Position numbers and translations under genes: made by a program
NCBI RefSeq assembly: GCF_947172395.1
Contig: NC_069094.1
Location: 2,936,501 to 3,000,500, forward strand
DNA from: Bicyclus anynana
Taxonomy: Eukaryota; Arthropoda; Insecta; Lepidoptera; Nymphalidae
DNA: 64,000 nucleotides
Reading direction: 5' to 3'
Shown: positions 42,009-55,500 of the stretch, piece by piece
How the letters are laid out: each line of letters begins with the position of its first letter
How positions within the stretch are numbered: position 1 is the stretch's first letter
The notes under the pieces: generated by a model
The model's input: only the letters and a program-made list of their open reading frames with translations
Told to the model about the DNA's origin: nothing
Database searches by the model: none

Positions 42009-42190
42009 TCTTTTTTGTTTTTATTCTTTACAAGTGAACCCTTGACTACAATCTCACCTAATAGTAAGTGATGATGCAATTTAAGTTTGAAGTGGGCTAA
42101 CTGGATGCGCTACAAAGCGTAGGATGAAAATCCACACCCATTTTGGTTTCTACACGACAACTAAATTGCTCGGCGGTACGTCTATTTATA
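42009..42190 (-). repeat. SINE family B copy, truncated
   Basis: 3' half only, minus strand, from TTTACAAGTGAACCCTTGAC to GCTCGGCGGTACGTC. Confidence 0.72.
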
Positions 42191-42314
42191 ATGTTGATCG
42201 TCAAGCCAATCGGCAAGATTAAAGAAAAGGACTTAATATTCCACATGATTTTTGAGTCTTGAGTGTTATTCTTTCGATAGACATTTTAATCTAGTTTAAT
42301 TGTGACGACCCCTA

Positions 42315-42690
42315 GACTTGGTCGCTAACTATGGGCCTTATTAGAAGGCTCAAAATCACTCAGCGGGCGATGGAGCGAGCTACGCTTTGAGTTTCTCTGT
42401 GTGATCGAATCAGAAATGAGGAGATCCGCAGACGAACCAGAGTCACTAACATAGCTCAACGAGTCTCGAAGCTGAAGTGGCAATGGGCAGGCCACATAGT
42501 TCGAAGAGCCGATGGACGTTGGGGGTCCCAATGTGCTGGAAAGGCGACCCCGCCTAGGTGGACCGAGGACATCAAGCGGTTTGCAGGAAACCGCTGAATG
42601 CTGGTGGCTCGAGACCGTTATGCTTGAAGGTCCATGCAAGAGGCCTATGGAGGACGTCCATCGGCTGATAATGATGATGATGAATATTAG
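42315..42690 (+). mobile_element. RTE-like LINE 3' end
   Basis: Same 3' terminal region as 30808-31190 (IRRRTRVTNIAQRVSKLKWQ in frame, then frameshifts), ending GACGTCCATCGGCTG and GATGATGATGA. Confidence 0.78.
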
Positions 42691-43526
42691 ATGACCAATT
42701 ATATTACGCAATAATACGAAATTTAGAATAAGTAGGTAATTATGTCGCGGCAAAGCTTTGGCTTTGAAAAAAAATATTATTAATATTTTTTTTTATATTA
42801 TGTTATAAATGATTATAAAAAACTTAAATGTGTTTCTGTTTCACAACCTTAATTAATGCAGAATAATGGGAAAAATGCATCATACTTCAGTACCTATTTT
42901 AATGATTTTTATAGTTGCCCACGTGAGTTTCGGTTTCAGTTTCGGTTCGCCAGAGACTGACTTAACGTGAAAGTAAGTGAATTAGCCTGCAGGTGAGGTC
43001 GTAGTCAAAGGCTAACTTGTCATTGTATAAAAATAAACAGAGTGTCCAAACTGAAAATAAAAAAAAACAAAAAACAGAAGAACCAATTTTTTGTATATTT
43101 GTAAAATTGTTAATATGAAGGTAGATGTTTCTAATTTACCATAAATGTACAAACAGTTACACTTGACGTTAAAAGTGTTTGTTTACTGAGCTTACTTGAT
43201 AAAAAAATTGTAATTTTTAACCGAGAAGAAGGTTTGTTTTTATCTAAATTACTACTATAAGGTACCTTACCTTACATCCCTAAGTTCCTCGTAAAAGTCG
43301 AAAATGTCCAAATGACCATAATTTAACTTAATTTATTTAAAATACAGGACACCAAAATTTTAAATTCAGGACCAAGACGGACGGAAAAAAGGCACTTATG
43401 AGATAATAAATATGTTAATTAAATAATTAATCAAATTATCCTTAATATGGGCATCCTTATTATTATCAATGAAGTTTGAATTTCATAATAAATAGGCAAT
43501 TCGTCGTTACAGGAAAATATCAATCG
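42691..43526. other. Upstream region of gene 3
   Basis: AT-rich spacer. No coding or repeat family recognised beyond short A- and T-runs. Confidence 0.4.
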
Positions 43527-43534
43527 TATATAAA
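43527..43534 (+). promoter_or_regulatory. TATA box of spätzle-like gene 3
   Basis: TATATAAA stands about 60 bp before the ATG of gene 3. A start site about 30 bp downstream, near 43555-43560, would give a leader of about 30 bases. Confidence 0.6.
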
Positions 43535-43587
43535 GTGTGGGAACAATTTAGGGCATTACTTGTAGTTAGTTTCTTCGTACAAACAAC

Positions 43588-46500
43588 ATGTCTGGAAAAT
43601 ATAATTATTTGACTAATAGTGATTTTGTTGTTATTATTTTAACGGTGAGTTAATTGTACTTTATTTTATTCACGCAGTGGTTTTTGAAACGAGTTAATAT
43701 TCCAATATTAATATATTTTTATGAATTTTTGAGTGAAATTTTAAAAATATTTTAATTACTAACTTTTAGTAAACTCTATTCAATTACTAACGGACCGCGT
43801 GGCAATCGATGTTAACTTTCAACCCCTATTTAATTCCCTTCTATTTATATTTTCATATGTTGTAGATATATTTATAATAAATAGTCCACTAATAATTTTA
43901 CAAAAATATAACTCAAAACATGACCGATTAATATTTAAAAAACTTCAACCCTTTAGGGATAAGATTTTGAAAAATCTTGAATTACATTATTTTTAGTATT
44001 TTTCTGGTAGTACATATACCAAATTTTACATAATATGTAACTTGAAAAATTAAGGACTTTCCATACAAACTTTCGACCCCTGTTTCACTCACTTCTGATT
44101 TAATTTTCGCAACAATAAGTATCTTTTAACCTCTTTTGTATTATGTTTTCAAATTGTGCCAAATTTTATTTGAATTCATTCAGTAGTTTCAGTGTGATAT
44201 CCGGTCAACAAAAATACGTACAAACAGACCAAAAATAATTAAATATACCTACTTATATATATTTGGCTTTTCTATAAGCCCTCAACCTATAATTTTCAAA
44301 ATATAAATAAATAAATATATTAATAAAATACATAAAATAATAAAATGTACAAAATAGGACCTGTTACAGTTTTATTATAAGTTTAATAGTATACATATTA
44401 TCGGCCTTATTAAATAATAATATACCTACAGTGCACAAATGATACGTTAGGTATAAAAAATTAAAAAAAAGCTGCGTCTTTATTGTTTTTTTCATTTATT
44501 TTCAGATCATGTTCCAATTCCTACGTGTCAATGCATTTATACTTCCGCGAATAAGTGGTACGTAAAGTCAAAAATCATTTTCAAGTTTAGTCATTTATTT
44601 CAGGGCGACACCCTAGGTAGATAGATCATCGGCGCGTCACTAAAACTAAATCGTTAAATTGAACCTCAGACCAATTACTTTCTACAGGACCTGCCTCGCT
44701 AGTGGTTACCCCTCTGTCAAAACTATGTGATCATGATCTAACGTGTTCGTACAAACTGCGTCTATAGTTACACGTATAATTACACGTATTGTATTACGAT
44801 TTAAAATTTGCAGCTGTGTCACATGTGGACACAGGATATATTAATTAGTCTTAAATATTTTCAATTAAGTTGGTGAATTTTAGTGCGATACAAGTCCAAT
44901 AATTAGTCTTAGAATTCAAGAGTCAAATCATCCTTGTAAATATAATCATTTACTCCAACGCCGGCCCGAAGTAAATTTTAAAATGGATCGAGATCCAATT
45001 ATGGCGCCTCTTCGTCAATAATAAATATCGTGAAATAAAACCACATTTTGTAATGACCAGCAGTTTCGCTTCTGTGTTGAATTTTACGAATCACACGTCA
45101 ATTCAAAATAACTTCTCTTCTCGTGATACATAGTGCGTAAATATTCTTCAGAGTAAATTCTTAGAAATACATATAGTGTTCCAGTTTGCTATTTATTTAT
45201 AATTACCTTAAGTTTGACGTATATCATGACATGTCCAGTGCATAACCGATCGTACAGTATACGTAAGGTGACGTAAGCACGAAGTCTTTGAACATGCTAA
45301 GCCCTCATTCATACGAGAGGTTTTTAACGGACATTAAAATATAGTATGAAGTTAAATAAAGTTCCATTTAGTCTAAAATTGAAAATGCAACACTGCTCGA
45401 AAAAAAGCGTTGTGATTTAAAAACGTCGTATGAACATATACTTCCTTGGGAATACATTTGTTCAAGAAAGAAAGAAAGAAAGAAAGAAGAAAGAAATATC
45501 TTTCTTTTTAAGTAGTGCCATTTGAACGCTTTTTTAACAGTGTGTGGTTAGGAATCTATTTTTAAAATATATTTTTTTTTAATTTATCGCATAGATAATA
45601 ATACTTAAATACACTAATAATATTAGAAAGAGGAAATTATAAAGAGGAAAAGAGGTAATTTTAAATGTAAAACGAATAAATTCAAAAACTACTGGACCGA
45701 TTTGAAAAATTCTTTCACCAATAAAAAGCTACGTTATTAGAGAATAACATAGACTATATTTTATCCCCGTAGTCTCACGAGAATACGCAGGCGAAACCGC
45801 GAGGTTCTGCTAGATGAATAAATAAAAATTATCCTTCGTCACCGTTTATTACAATATTGTTATTTTTGTATTGTTGAATAGATTATTGATATTTTTAGAG
45901 TGATAACTTCAGGATGGTAAACCGCTTCGTAACATAACGCGTTACGGCGCCACTTTTTATGGCATCCCTGTCTCTCACGCATATAGCTGTCGCCTCACTT
46001 CTGTCAAGCGTCTCGAGACTTTTTTTTTGATTAGGTATTGTTTACTGTTCTAGAATCCAAGCCTCTGTTACTCTTGAGCGACAACAAGTACTCAGTGGCG
46101 CCTCCTTTGATTCCTGATGATTGCAAAGAAGCTTATATATGCGACCACGTGGGAAATTATCCGTCTGAACTTGCCGCTAATATACTGGCTAGGGTGAGTA
46201 GTTTAATCTTATTTTGTAATAGCAGATCCCCTGTGATTTCATCCGTATAGTTCCTATTCCCGTAGGAATTCGAGGACAAAAAAATCATTTGTTACTCGCT
46301 GATAATGTAGCTTTCCGATGGTGAAACAATTTTAAAAACAGGTCCGTTAGTTTCGGAGCCAAATCATTTGCATACTGCGACTACGGTACCCTAAAAAATA
46401 AAAAGCTCAAAAATATAAACTTTCATTAAGTAGTTATTTTTTCTGTACAAGTAATATTGTAATAATAATAAATCATTATTTAATAATATTATATTACCGT

Positions 46501-49162
46501 TTTTTTTTATTCTTTTTTTTTATTCTTTACAAGTTAGCCCTTGACTACAATCTCACCTGATGGTAAGTGATGATGCAGTCTAAGATGGAAGCGGACTAAC
46601 TTGTTAGGAGAAGGATGAAAAACCACACCACTTTCGGTTTCTTTGGTACGTCTTTTGCCGGTAACTAACCACGGCCGAAGCCTCCCACCAGCCAGACTTG
46701 GACAAATTAAGAAAATCTCAATCTGCCCAGCCGGGGATCGAACCCAGGACCTCCGTTTTGTAAATCCACCGCGCATACCACTGCGCCACGGAGGCCGTCA
46801 AAACCGTTTTCGTCATTTACCTACACAATTTTATTATTTAAGAATATTATTATTTTTATATATATTTTTTTAAATTATGATTTTAGAATACAAAATATTA
46901 AACAAACTTTATAAATATAATAGACCACCAGTTGCGAGTCTTTTTTTCCTAGTAGTCATACTTAAAAAATCCAATACACCGTGCGTTCGTCACTGCGGCA
47001 CAGTCGCGACTGTGTTCACCCTACGATCACCCCACGTTCGAGGTGCGTAGGTATAGCTCGCGTTTCGACCTCTAGTATGAAGTCCAACTACTGCTTGTCT
47101 ATATTCTGTGCTGTGGCCTGTGGCGTAGTTTTTTAATTGGAGTTTTTCTTTTTCAGCTAATGTTGTTAAACATCACAAAATTTGCAAATGACCAATTAGA
47201 CATAGGCAGACACGATGACTTGGGCGAGATCTCTGAACTGTGCGCGACAAATAAGGAAAGGGTAAGATTAAAAAATATCTTCTAATTCGAAGAATATAAG
47301 ATAAATTCGAATTCTATACATTTATCCGAAATTTGAGATTTTACTTACACCATTTGTAACACCAAACGTTACCGCGGTATAACGGACTCCAGCGCCATCT
47401 AGAATCTATACTTATAATACGACTTCTGTACATTTTGTACATTAAAGATATTTTGAAATTTTTTGTTGGGGGGCATTATATAATCGATACTGAAGCTAAA
47501 AATATTTATTTTTCGATATTTTGTCTGTCTGTCTGTCCGTGTTTTTTGTTATTCGGGCGTCACGATGAAACTATTGAATGAATTCAAATGAAACTTGGCA
47601 TGGTCTAAGACCATAATACGTAGAAGGTTATTGCAAAAATAAAATAAGAACGGGGTGAAATGGGGGTTGAAAGTTTGTATGGAACGTTCTTCATTTTTAC
47701 AGTTTTTTAGTTTTAAAAATTTGTTCATAAATCATAAAAAAATACGAAATATGGGATTAAAAATTTTTAAAATTCAAAGTCTAAAGTGGTGAAATAGGGC
47801 TTGAAAGTTAAGAAAGACACGCGGACCAAGTCGCAAGCGTCCGCTAGTTATAATAATATATAAGATTCAGCCATTTGTTATCGAAAGTTTACGAGATCAA
47901 CCTATCTATCAATCGAAAAAGTCATCCCCAGCTTTTGTAGAAATAGAATTAATGTTTAACTTCGCTAGACCATGGCTCGAGGCCGAACAGTTAATAACAA
48001 TAACTATATAGTCCCAAAGTAAGCGTACGTAGCTACCTATAGCCTGCATTATTAGTATTATTTTATTTGATTTTATCACCTACCTTAGTACCCATAGATA
48101 CATTCTATTGAATTTATTCGACTCTTATATCTCTTTTTTACAGATCATGACGCCACTAGCTGCAAAAGATTACAACAACGAGTGGCATTTTATCCTAAAC
48201 ATGCCGCGATATCCAAGCTTTCAAAGCTTTAGAATTCATGAGTGTCGGTGAGTACCTGATCTGTTAACACGTCCACAGTCTAAAGCCGGATTTATATTTG
48301 TCTGACGTGTCGTGTCGAGACGCATCAGAACAGAATACAGTCAGATACAGTCTGCATCCATACCACTATCAGACAGTGCAAGGGCTTATATCAGGCCTTA
48401 ATTAAGAAAATCACTGCACACAGAGGTCGCTCGTCGTTCTCGTCAAAAATGTATTCTAGTACTGTCATCATAACTTGTCATTGAATAAATTTTATTTCAT
48501 TTTACCTAAAGGCGTGTAGTACATGTATAGTCGGAATTATTTAAATTACTTTATATGAAAACATTACATTTAAGAAATTAAATATCACGTGTCTCAATCG
48601 GTGAAAGAAAACATCGTGAGGAAACCTGCATACCAGAGATTTTTTTTAATTCTCTGCGTGTGTGAAGTCTGCCAATCCGCATTGGGCCAGCGTTGTGGAC
48701 TATTGGCCTTACCCATCTCATTCTGAGAGGAGACTCGAGCTCAGTAGTAGCCGAATATGGGTTGATGACGCATATGAAACATAAAAAGTTTTTTTTTAGT
48801 TGAAAAAATTCAGTTCGGCTCATAAAAGTGGACTCGTCAACACCTTGAAGTTATGGGAAATACACCCGAGCATCGTGTAAAATCCCTCCAACAAAAAAAA
48901 ATCAAAATATCTTCAATATATAGAATTTGATCTCATAAAGATTTATAATATAATAATCATAGGAACATTTTATTGTTACAGGAAGGAGGAAAAGGTTTCT
49001 TGCTTCGCCGCTCACGTAGCCAGCAATGACTTCAGCGGCCTGAATTGTGAACAAGTGTATACCAAAAGAAAAATGGTTTACATGCATCTAGGGAAGAACA
49101 TTCTTACAATTGATGATTTTACTGTGCCAAGCTGTTGTAATTGCTTTTTAGAACCCAGTTGA
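43588..49162 (+). CDS. Spätzle-like cytokine gene 3
   Basis: Six exons: 43588-43644, 44506-44557, 46054-46193, 47157-47261, 48144-48247, 48982-49162; 639 nt, 212 residues, phases 0,1,0,0,2, all with GT/AG ends. Exons 1-2 give a signal peptide (FVVIILTIMFQFLRVNA). Exon 3 carries the pro-domain motif YICDHVGNYPSEL. Exon 4 begins with an NIT sequon and contains DIGR|HDDLGEISELC, the likely activation site before the first knot cysteine. Exon 5 has NNEWHFILN; exon 6 ends in PSCCNC and a short tail. Seven knot cysteines. A TATA box lies upstream and AATAAA at about 49239. Predicted role as a secreted Toll-pathway cytokine comes from the family. The starting ATG is favoured because it joins in phase to exon 2 and lies just after the promoter. 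Confidence 0.9.
44030..44400 (-). mobile_element. Helitron-like fragment in intron 1 of gene 3
   Basis: Reverse-complement relative of 14095-14597 and parallel to 17280-17640: GGACTTTCCATACAAACTTT and CAGTAGTTTCAGTGTGATAT. Confidence 0.5.
44558..45297. other. Intron 2 of gene 3, first part
   Basis: AT-rich intron sequence. No known repeat recognised. Confidence 0.4.
45298..45548 (+). mobile_element. MITE family 2 copy 3 with GAAA microsatellite
   Basis: Left end AAGCCCTCATTCATACGAGA and body AAAATTGAAAATGCAACACT as in copy 1. A GAAA run (45468-45500) interrupts it and the right end is lost. Confidence 0.6.
45640..45815 (+). mobile_element. Helitron-like fragment in intron 2 of gene 3
   Basis: AAACTACTGGACCGATTTGA, TATATTTTATCCCCGTAGTC and GCGAAACCGCGAGGTTCTGC match the family body. 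Confidence 0.5.
46500..46798 (-). repeat. SINE family B copy in intron 3 of gene 3
   Basis: Minus-strand copy with the full B-box end (GGGGATCGAACCCAGGACCT on the + strand) and a small internal deletion near 46640. Confidence 0.8.
47430..47850 (+). mobile_element. Helitron-like fragment in intron 4 of gene 3
   Basis: ACATTAAAGATATTTTGAA, the phrase CACGATGAAACTATTGAATG, GGGGGTTGAAAGTTTGTATG and the end AAGCGTCCGCTAGTTATAAT. The CTAG(T) end is intact. Confidence 0.55.
48480..48885 (+). mobile_element. Copy of the 12022-12690 TIR element, carrying a SINE
   Basis: TAGTCGGAATTATTTAAATT and CAACACCTTGAAGTTATGGG are shared with 12230-12680. A SINE A body (48567-48770) sits between. Confidence 0.5.
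48567..48770 (+). repeat. SINE family A copy, 5'-truncated
   Basis: Plus-strand body and 3' end only, from TTAAGAAATTAAATATCACG to CGAATATGGGTTGATGA. Confidence 0.78.
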
Positions 49163-50570
49163 ATAGGGGTATAGGTGCCTAGAAATAATAAGATTATTGA
49201 TAATTATTAAGGGCAACTTGAAAATTCTCGGAAAAAAAAATAAAAAATGGTAAATTAATCTAACCAATTGCTTTTGTCTCCAACCGGCCAGTTTGGAATA
49301 AAATGATGCAACTGGTTGATTAAGAATTACTGATGTAAAGGGCGAGAAAATAAATAAAAAATGAAAAAAATGTACATGGAAAAAAATAGCGTAGAAAGTA
49401 AATAAATAGATATTTAAGGAACTAATTGTTAGACTTAAGACACTTAAGTTTACCATTAAGGTAGTGATCCAGCAGTCCAACGGTTATTTATTTAGTAATG
49501 ATCTATTACAAAAAATTTGCAAAGCAAATTAAAATGTAATAAATAATGTAGCTATAGTTTTAGTATCGCTACATCGCTACATCGCTACATCGCTAGTCGC
49601 TCCTGCTACATCGCTACACTAAACTCTGTGTTAATGTCAATAGATGGCGCTTCTTTTAAATTTACTATTTTGTATACCACCGATATTATTTGTTTTTAAT
49701 TTATAAGGAGTACTTTTAAGTAACATAATAATTATTAAAAAATACATATATATTTATATGACCTTCGTGACCTTGGAAATTGTAAATACTGTAGTGTAAT
49801 CTTTTACAATCATTTAAAAATTACATGCAATAAAACATTATTTTTTTAATACAGTTTTTTTTTTTATTATACTTAAGTATATCATTCGACGTCTTTCACG
49901 TAAAACTAAAGCTTGGGCCTTTTTTTATTGTTTTACGATTTATTTTTATAGCCATCCCCCTTTTAGCTTTGCTTATAATGTATACCCATTAAAAGTTACC
50001 GCTGATGTTTTTTTTTTTTTATTTTGACTTTCTGGGGGTGACTTAGAAGTTAGAATTATATAGGGAATATTAAACTACCCCATTTTCTGAAAATTTTCAT
50101 CATAAGTTTTCATCGAAAATTAGAAGTATTGAGGCCATAAGAAGCTATTTTGACAATTTTTACGATGGTGTATGTCTGTCTGTATGAGTGTGTGACATTT
50201 CGAAAATAATTTAAAACCGCTTCTTAAAAAAAATTAAGTTTGAAAGTTTAATAACTTTCAAATGGTTGTATTGATCGATTCTAAAAACAAATAAGCTTTC
50301 GTTCGTTTTCGAAAAAAATCAGTTAGAACTGTCACTGTTGATTTGTACTAAAAGTACTTTATGATAATATATTATAATGATTTTGCAAATAAATGTTTCT
50401 GATTCTAAAAGTACAAACTAAAATTTATTCTATGTGACCGGTTTTAAAATCTATTTTCTTTTACTATTCTCGATCGATACGAGAAAATCGAATATATATT
50501 ATCTCCAAGAAAAATGAAACACGCGACAATGATATAATAGTATTGATGTCAGCTATCGCCTTGTAAAGTA
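49163..50570. other. Downstream of gene 3
   Basis: Contains AATAAA at 49239-49244 and a short ATCGCTAC tandem (49568-49617). The rest is AT-rich with no supported gene. Confidence 0.45.
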
Positions 50571-50757
50571 TTTATACTAATATTATAAAGCTGAAGAGTT
50601 GGTTTGTTTGTTTGATTGAACGCGCTTATCTCAGGAACTACTGGTCCGATTTGAAAAAATCTTTCAGTGTTAGATAGCCCATTTATCGAGGAAGGCTATA
50701 TGCTATATTTTATCCCTGTGTTCCTACGGGAACCGTGAAACCGCGCCGCATCTACTA
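50571..50757 (+). mobile_element. Helitron-like fragment
   Basis: TATACTAATATTATAAAGCT to GAAACCGCGCCGCATCTACT AGT, closely parallel to 6028-6216. Confidence 0.55.
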
Positions 50758-50789
50758 GTGTCGTAATATTTACGAGACAACCTGTAGGT

Positions 50790-51140
50790 ATATAAGATAA
50801 AGATAAAGATAAATATACTTTATTTGCACACCACAAAGACAAAAACAAGTGAAACAAAATACAAATTAGGAAGAGATCAGCATACAAAAGGCGGCCTTAT
50901 CGCTAAGTAGCGATTTCTTCCTGGGAACTTTCGGTTTAGGAAAACTTAAGGACATCAGCAGGTGGCGTAAAACAAAAATAACCATAGTATTAGTAATACA
51001 CATACATACAAATAATTTACATCCTAATACATAAACAATATTACACAAATACCTACAATAATGAATAAAATACATATAAAAAAACATACATACAGCCGAA
51101 CGTAGAGCCTCCTCTTTTTTGGAAGTCGGTTAAATATACT
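50790..51140. repeat. Interspersed repeat with AGATAA units
   Basis: AAGATAAAGATAAAGATAAA leads into ACTTTATTTGCACACCACAA, and the block ends GGAAGTCGGTTAAA, a phrase found also at 4785 and 11018. Class unknown. Confidence 0.4.
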
Positions 51141-51542
51141 AATAAATACATTATATTGAAGAGAAATAATATATACAGATCGTCTTTACTGCACCAGATA
51201 ATGAGTCTTTACGGCATTTTTTAAAATGTCCAGTGTCTTTGATATAGCTAGGTATATTTTGCTTAATATTGTACACATTCTGTTACTATGCATTTTATAT
51301 ACTAAGTAGGTATATAAAACGCATAGTAACTATCACAGCAAATACTAATGACCTATTATAGGAGACGGGAATTCCTTATTAACTTACAACTATTATTTTT
51401 AAACTAGTAATATGAATATCTATTAATTATTTATAGGAATAACTGTGGTAACCCATGGGAGCATAAGCAAGAGATAAATATAAAAAACCTACATGAAAAT
51501 ACCCACTTAATTTATTTAAGTATTTAATAACATTATAATTAC

Positions 51543-52464
51543 AGCAGCTTCACAATCTATGAAGTAGGTTACCTACCTTCTTAGTGTTGCCAGGTTTCCG
51601 GATAACGCCGGACATAGTTAGGCTTTTCTTTTCCGTGTCCGGCCGAAATAAACCGTGTCCGTCTTGTCCGGCTTTTGTTAGGCTTTACATTTCGCAAACG
51701 AGCGAACGACGAATGTGTCATCATCACCTTACCTTATCCCACTTAAGTGGGGTCGGAAAAATATGTCAATCTTTTCCATTCGTCTCTATTACTCATCAAC
51801 TCACCATTCACTCCTTTTACACACATGTCCTCTTTCACACAATTCAACTATCTCTTCTTTGGCCTTCCTCTCCTCTTATGTCCTTTCACTTGCACATTCA
51901 ACGACGAATGTGCGTAGGAACAAAATTTACGGTAATTTTATTTATTTTTATTTATTTTATTAGGAAAATCAACGGCTTAATACATTAAGTTCGTGCTTAT
52001 AACTATGTACATTATTAGAGTAAGTGAATGCTTAGCTACTTATAGATTCTCACAACGTTCACAATTTTTAGTATATTATATAATGTAGTCATTATATGTA
52101 GTCGTTTCCAATTATTCTGTTACAATATAGTATAAGATTTTAAGTATTTACAATAAAATAAAAAACAATTATAAGCTAATTTACATAATTAATAATTAAT
52201 TTAGAGGTAAACTACATTACTTAGACATATTACTTATTTATTTAGAGGTAATCATGATGATGATTTTGAATGATTGATTTTACATGAAAACAAATTTGTT
52301 GGACCTATTAATGTAGTACTGATGTATACAAAATCCTCAATAATGTAGACTGTCCGGCCTTTTTACCCAAATATCAGGCCAAACTGAATGGATTGTCCGG
52401 CTTTTAATTTCGGCGACCTGGCAACCCTATACCTACTTCATAGTAAGCTGTTGTGAAGCTGCTA
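51543..52464. mobile_element. TIR DNA element, ~55-bp ends, upstream of gene 4
   Basis: AGCAGCTTCACAA, TATGAAGTAGGT and GTTGCCAGGT at the left are mirrored by ACCTGGCAAC, ACCTACTTCATA and TTGTGAAGCTGCT at the right. Internal GTCCGGC motifs lie near both ends. No transposase frame. The interior holds another common repeat (CTTATCCCACTTAAGTGGGG at about 51735). The GGTTGCCA-type terminus is hAT-like, but that is uncertain. It ends 102 bp before the gene 4 ATG. Confidence 0.65.
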
Positions 52465-52565
52465 CCTACTCTGCGTATGACGTTAGTTTAAAATAATAAT
52501 GCGGTTAATTAGATAAACTTAATAATTATTTAGGAGCTTGTATTCGCACCAGTCGGAGGAAAACT

Positions 52566-55500
52566 ATGGGTGCGTCACGTGGTTTCACCTTGGTATTGCA
52601 ATTTGTAAGTTATAATATATTTTAATAACTATTTAAACTAATATTATAAATAGGTAAAGTTAGTTGTATTGTAAGATACATCTGGATCTACGGAAACGAT
52701 TTTGAATATTCTTTTACCACTAAAAGCCACGTTGTTTGTGAGTGTCATAGGCTATATTTTATCCCCATATCACGGGAACAGGAACTTCGTGAGTCGTGTG
52801 AAACTGCGTGACATCGCTTGGTTATTTAGTTGCTGTGGTCTGCCATTTACTACATTCCATTTCCATAGTTAAAGTTATCTGGATAAAACCTGCTGCTAAG
52901 AGAACTTTGTGGTTTTACCCGCATAGTTCCCACTCCCGTGGAAATAGTGGGATAAATAGCTTAATTTAATCGCTGATAATGTAGCTTTTGATGGATGGGA
53001 GCTAATCTAAATGCTAAGCTAAAGCAAATGGACTCCCATCAATCAAAACAATCAAAATCTATCCATCAATCAAAATTTTGATTGATTTTGATAACAAACA
53101 AATTAGGTTACGAAAAAATCAATGGAATACACAACAATTCTTAATCCGAACTAGAGATTTTCATACAAAATTTTTACATTATTCACTTTGTAAATTCAAT
53201 AAATGTGGTCCACAGTTACTTTTATAGAATTGTATCTAAAATCAGCTCTAAAATGTGAAATCTTATTTACAGGTGTTTATATTGCTGACGACAAATTCAA
53301 ATGGTGCGTAGAATCATAACTACTGGTTTTTAGAAGTTTCAATATGAAAAGTGTATGAAAAATCAAACATACCTTTGAAAGATTTAGTTAAAGAAAAGGT
53401 CTGACCATCGATATAGTATAAATAGGTTTCTTTAGTAAGCTAGGGGTATGAATATATTAACTTTAAACAGTTAAAAAAAACTAAAAAAACACGCTTTTAT
53501 CACGCACTAAAATTTACAAATATTGGATTTAAGTTACGTGACCATTTTTTTTGTATTTCTGACAGCAAAATCTTTCATTTCATATCCATATACAGGGGGT
53601 GGATTTCAAACAGCCAGTCCGCCATATTGGATTTGTAGTGACGTTTCTTAGCTAGTCATGTATTGTCATCAGAACTCAGAGCGTGTGCAAAATTTCATCC
53701 TAATCGAAGACCGGGGAGTGGGTCAAATTAAGATTCCAAGATTTTCTTACATACATAGTTTACAAGTGAAGCTTATATAAAGCGTGTAAATAGAATATTT
53801 ATATTTGCAGCGAGAGCGGATCGGTGTGATGAATTTGGAATCTGTGACCACGTTGACAACTACCCTAAGGAGATAGTACAAGGACTAATTCATGAGGTAC
53901 GAGCACAGAAAACATATGTACAAGTACGAGTTACATGTTTAAATCCTAGTATTTAATGAAACAAAAATAACTAGGTATTATAATACTTAGCCCAGTGGAT
54001 ATGACCTCTGCCTCCAATCCGGAGGGTGTGGGTTCGAATCCGGTCCGGGGCATACACCTCCTACTTTTCAGTTGTGTGCATTTTAAGAAATTAAATATCA
54101 CGTATCTCAAACGGTGAAGGAAAACACCGTGAGGAAACCTGCATGCCAGAGAATTTTTTAATTCTCTGCGTGTGTGAAGTCTGCCAATCCGCATTGGGCC
54201 AGTGTGGTGGACTATTGGCCTAACCCCTCTCATTCTGAGAGGAGACTCGAGCTCAGCAGTGAGCCGCATATGGGTTGATAACGAACGAACGAAAATACTT
54301 ATACGAAATGCTTCATGATCATGTAACATTGAAATGTTTGACAAGGCAAATTAGTCTAGCAAAGGCCTTATAGGACCTCTCGTATAAGCGAGGCATGGGC
54401 TGGCTTTGGCTGACGTTGTGGCGATGATCCAGTTTGTGACGAAACTAAAGAGTGTAATAGTATATGGGAAGACGAAACCCAGCTGAGATGAGTTTTCGAT
54501 GTGTGTATTGTCTATTATTTTTTATATTATCTATGATTTCCACTGAAGCGGAGTAGGCGGGGTTCAAGTAAACTGATGCAAAGTAATACCATGTGTGGGC
54601 TATGTGAAACAGCTACCGAACTGACGTCTGCCGTTTGCGCTGCAAGATCGTGAGATTACTTGATGGTTGGCTGACTCAATATAAACACACGCCTAGTGTT
54701 CAGATGAGACTTTAAGTTTGGTGCGAGCTATACCTAAGTGAATTTTGTATTATTTTCAGCTCAAAAGCAAAAACACTCCGGTCAGTTACGACGTAGAAGA
54801 CGTACGTATAAGCAGTAGATTCGACGACTTCAGAGGAGAGCTCTGTGTATCCAGAAATGAGGTAACTTGTAGTCTTTTGGGGGTCCACAAACGGTAACCG
54901 ACCCCCGACGTAAAAAGAGGAGTGTTATAAGTTTGACGTGTCTGTCTGTCAGTTTGTCTGTGGCACCATAGCTCTCTAACGGTTGAAGCGATTTTAATTT
55001 GTTTTTTTTTATGAAAAGTGAATTATGGGCGACTTTTCTTGGAAATGTTTGATGAAAATCGGTTTAGCCGTTTAAAAGTTGTAGGGGTGGAAAGTGGAGA
55101 AGAATAACCGATTGTTTGCAAATATAGTCGAGTGGGGTCTTAAATGAAAGCGGACAAACGAATTTCATACACTACTGAGCCCAGGTTTGATGAATAAACC
55201 GTTAGGATGTCCAAATTAGTTAATTTTTCATTATAATAATAGTAGTTTTAAACTGGTTTAAGTTCAGTTTGATTGACAATTGCATAATCAAGGTATTAAC
55301 ATAAGGGAAAGTACCTACTTATAAAAAGCATGGTTTCAACAAAAACATACATCATCACGAATCATCATTATGATGATGATGATGATTCGTTAGTCATTAA
55401 TGAGCCTAATTAGAAGGCTCAAAGTCACACAGCGGGCACTGGAGCGAGTTATGCTTGGAGTTTCTCTGCGTGATCGAATCAGAAATAAGGAGGTAGGTAC

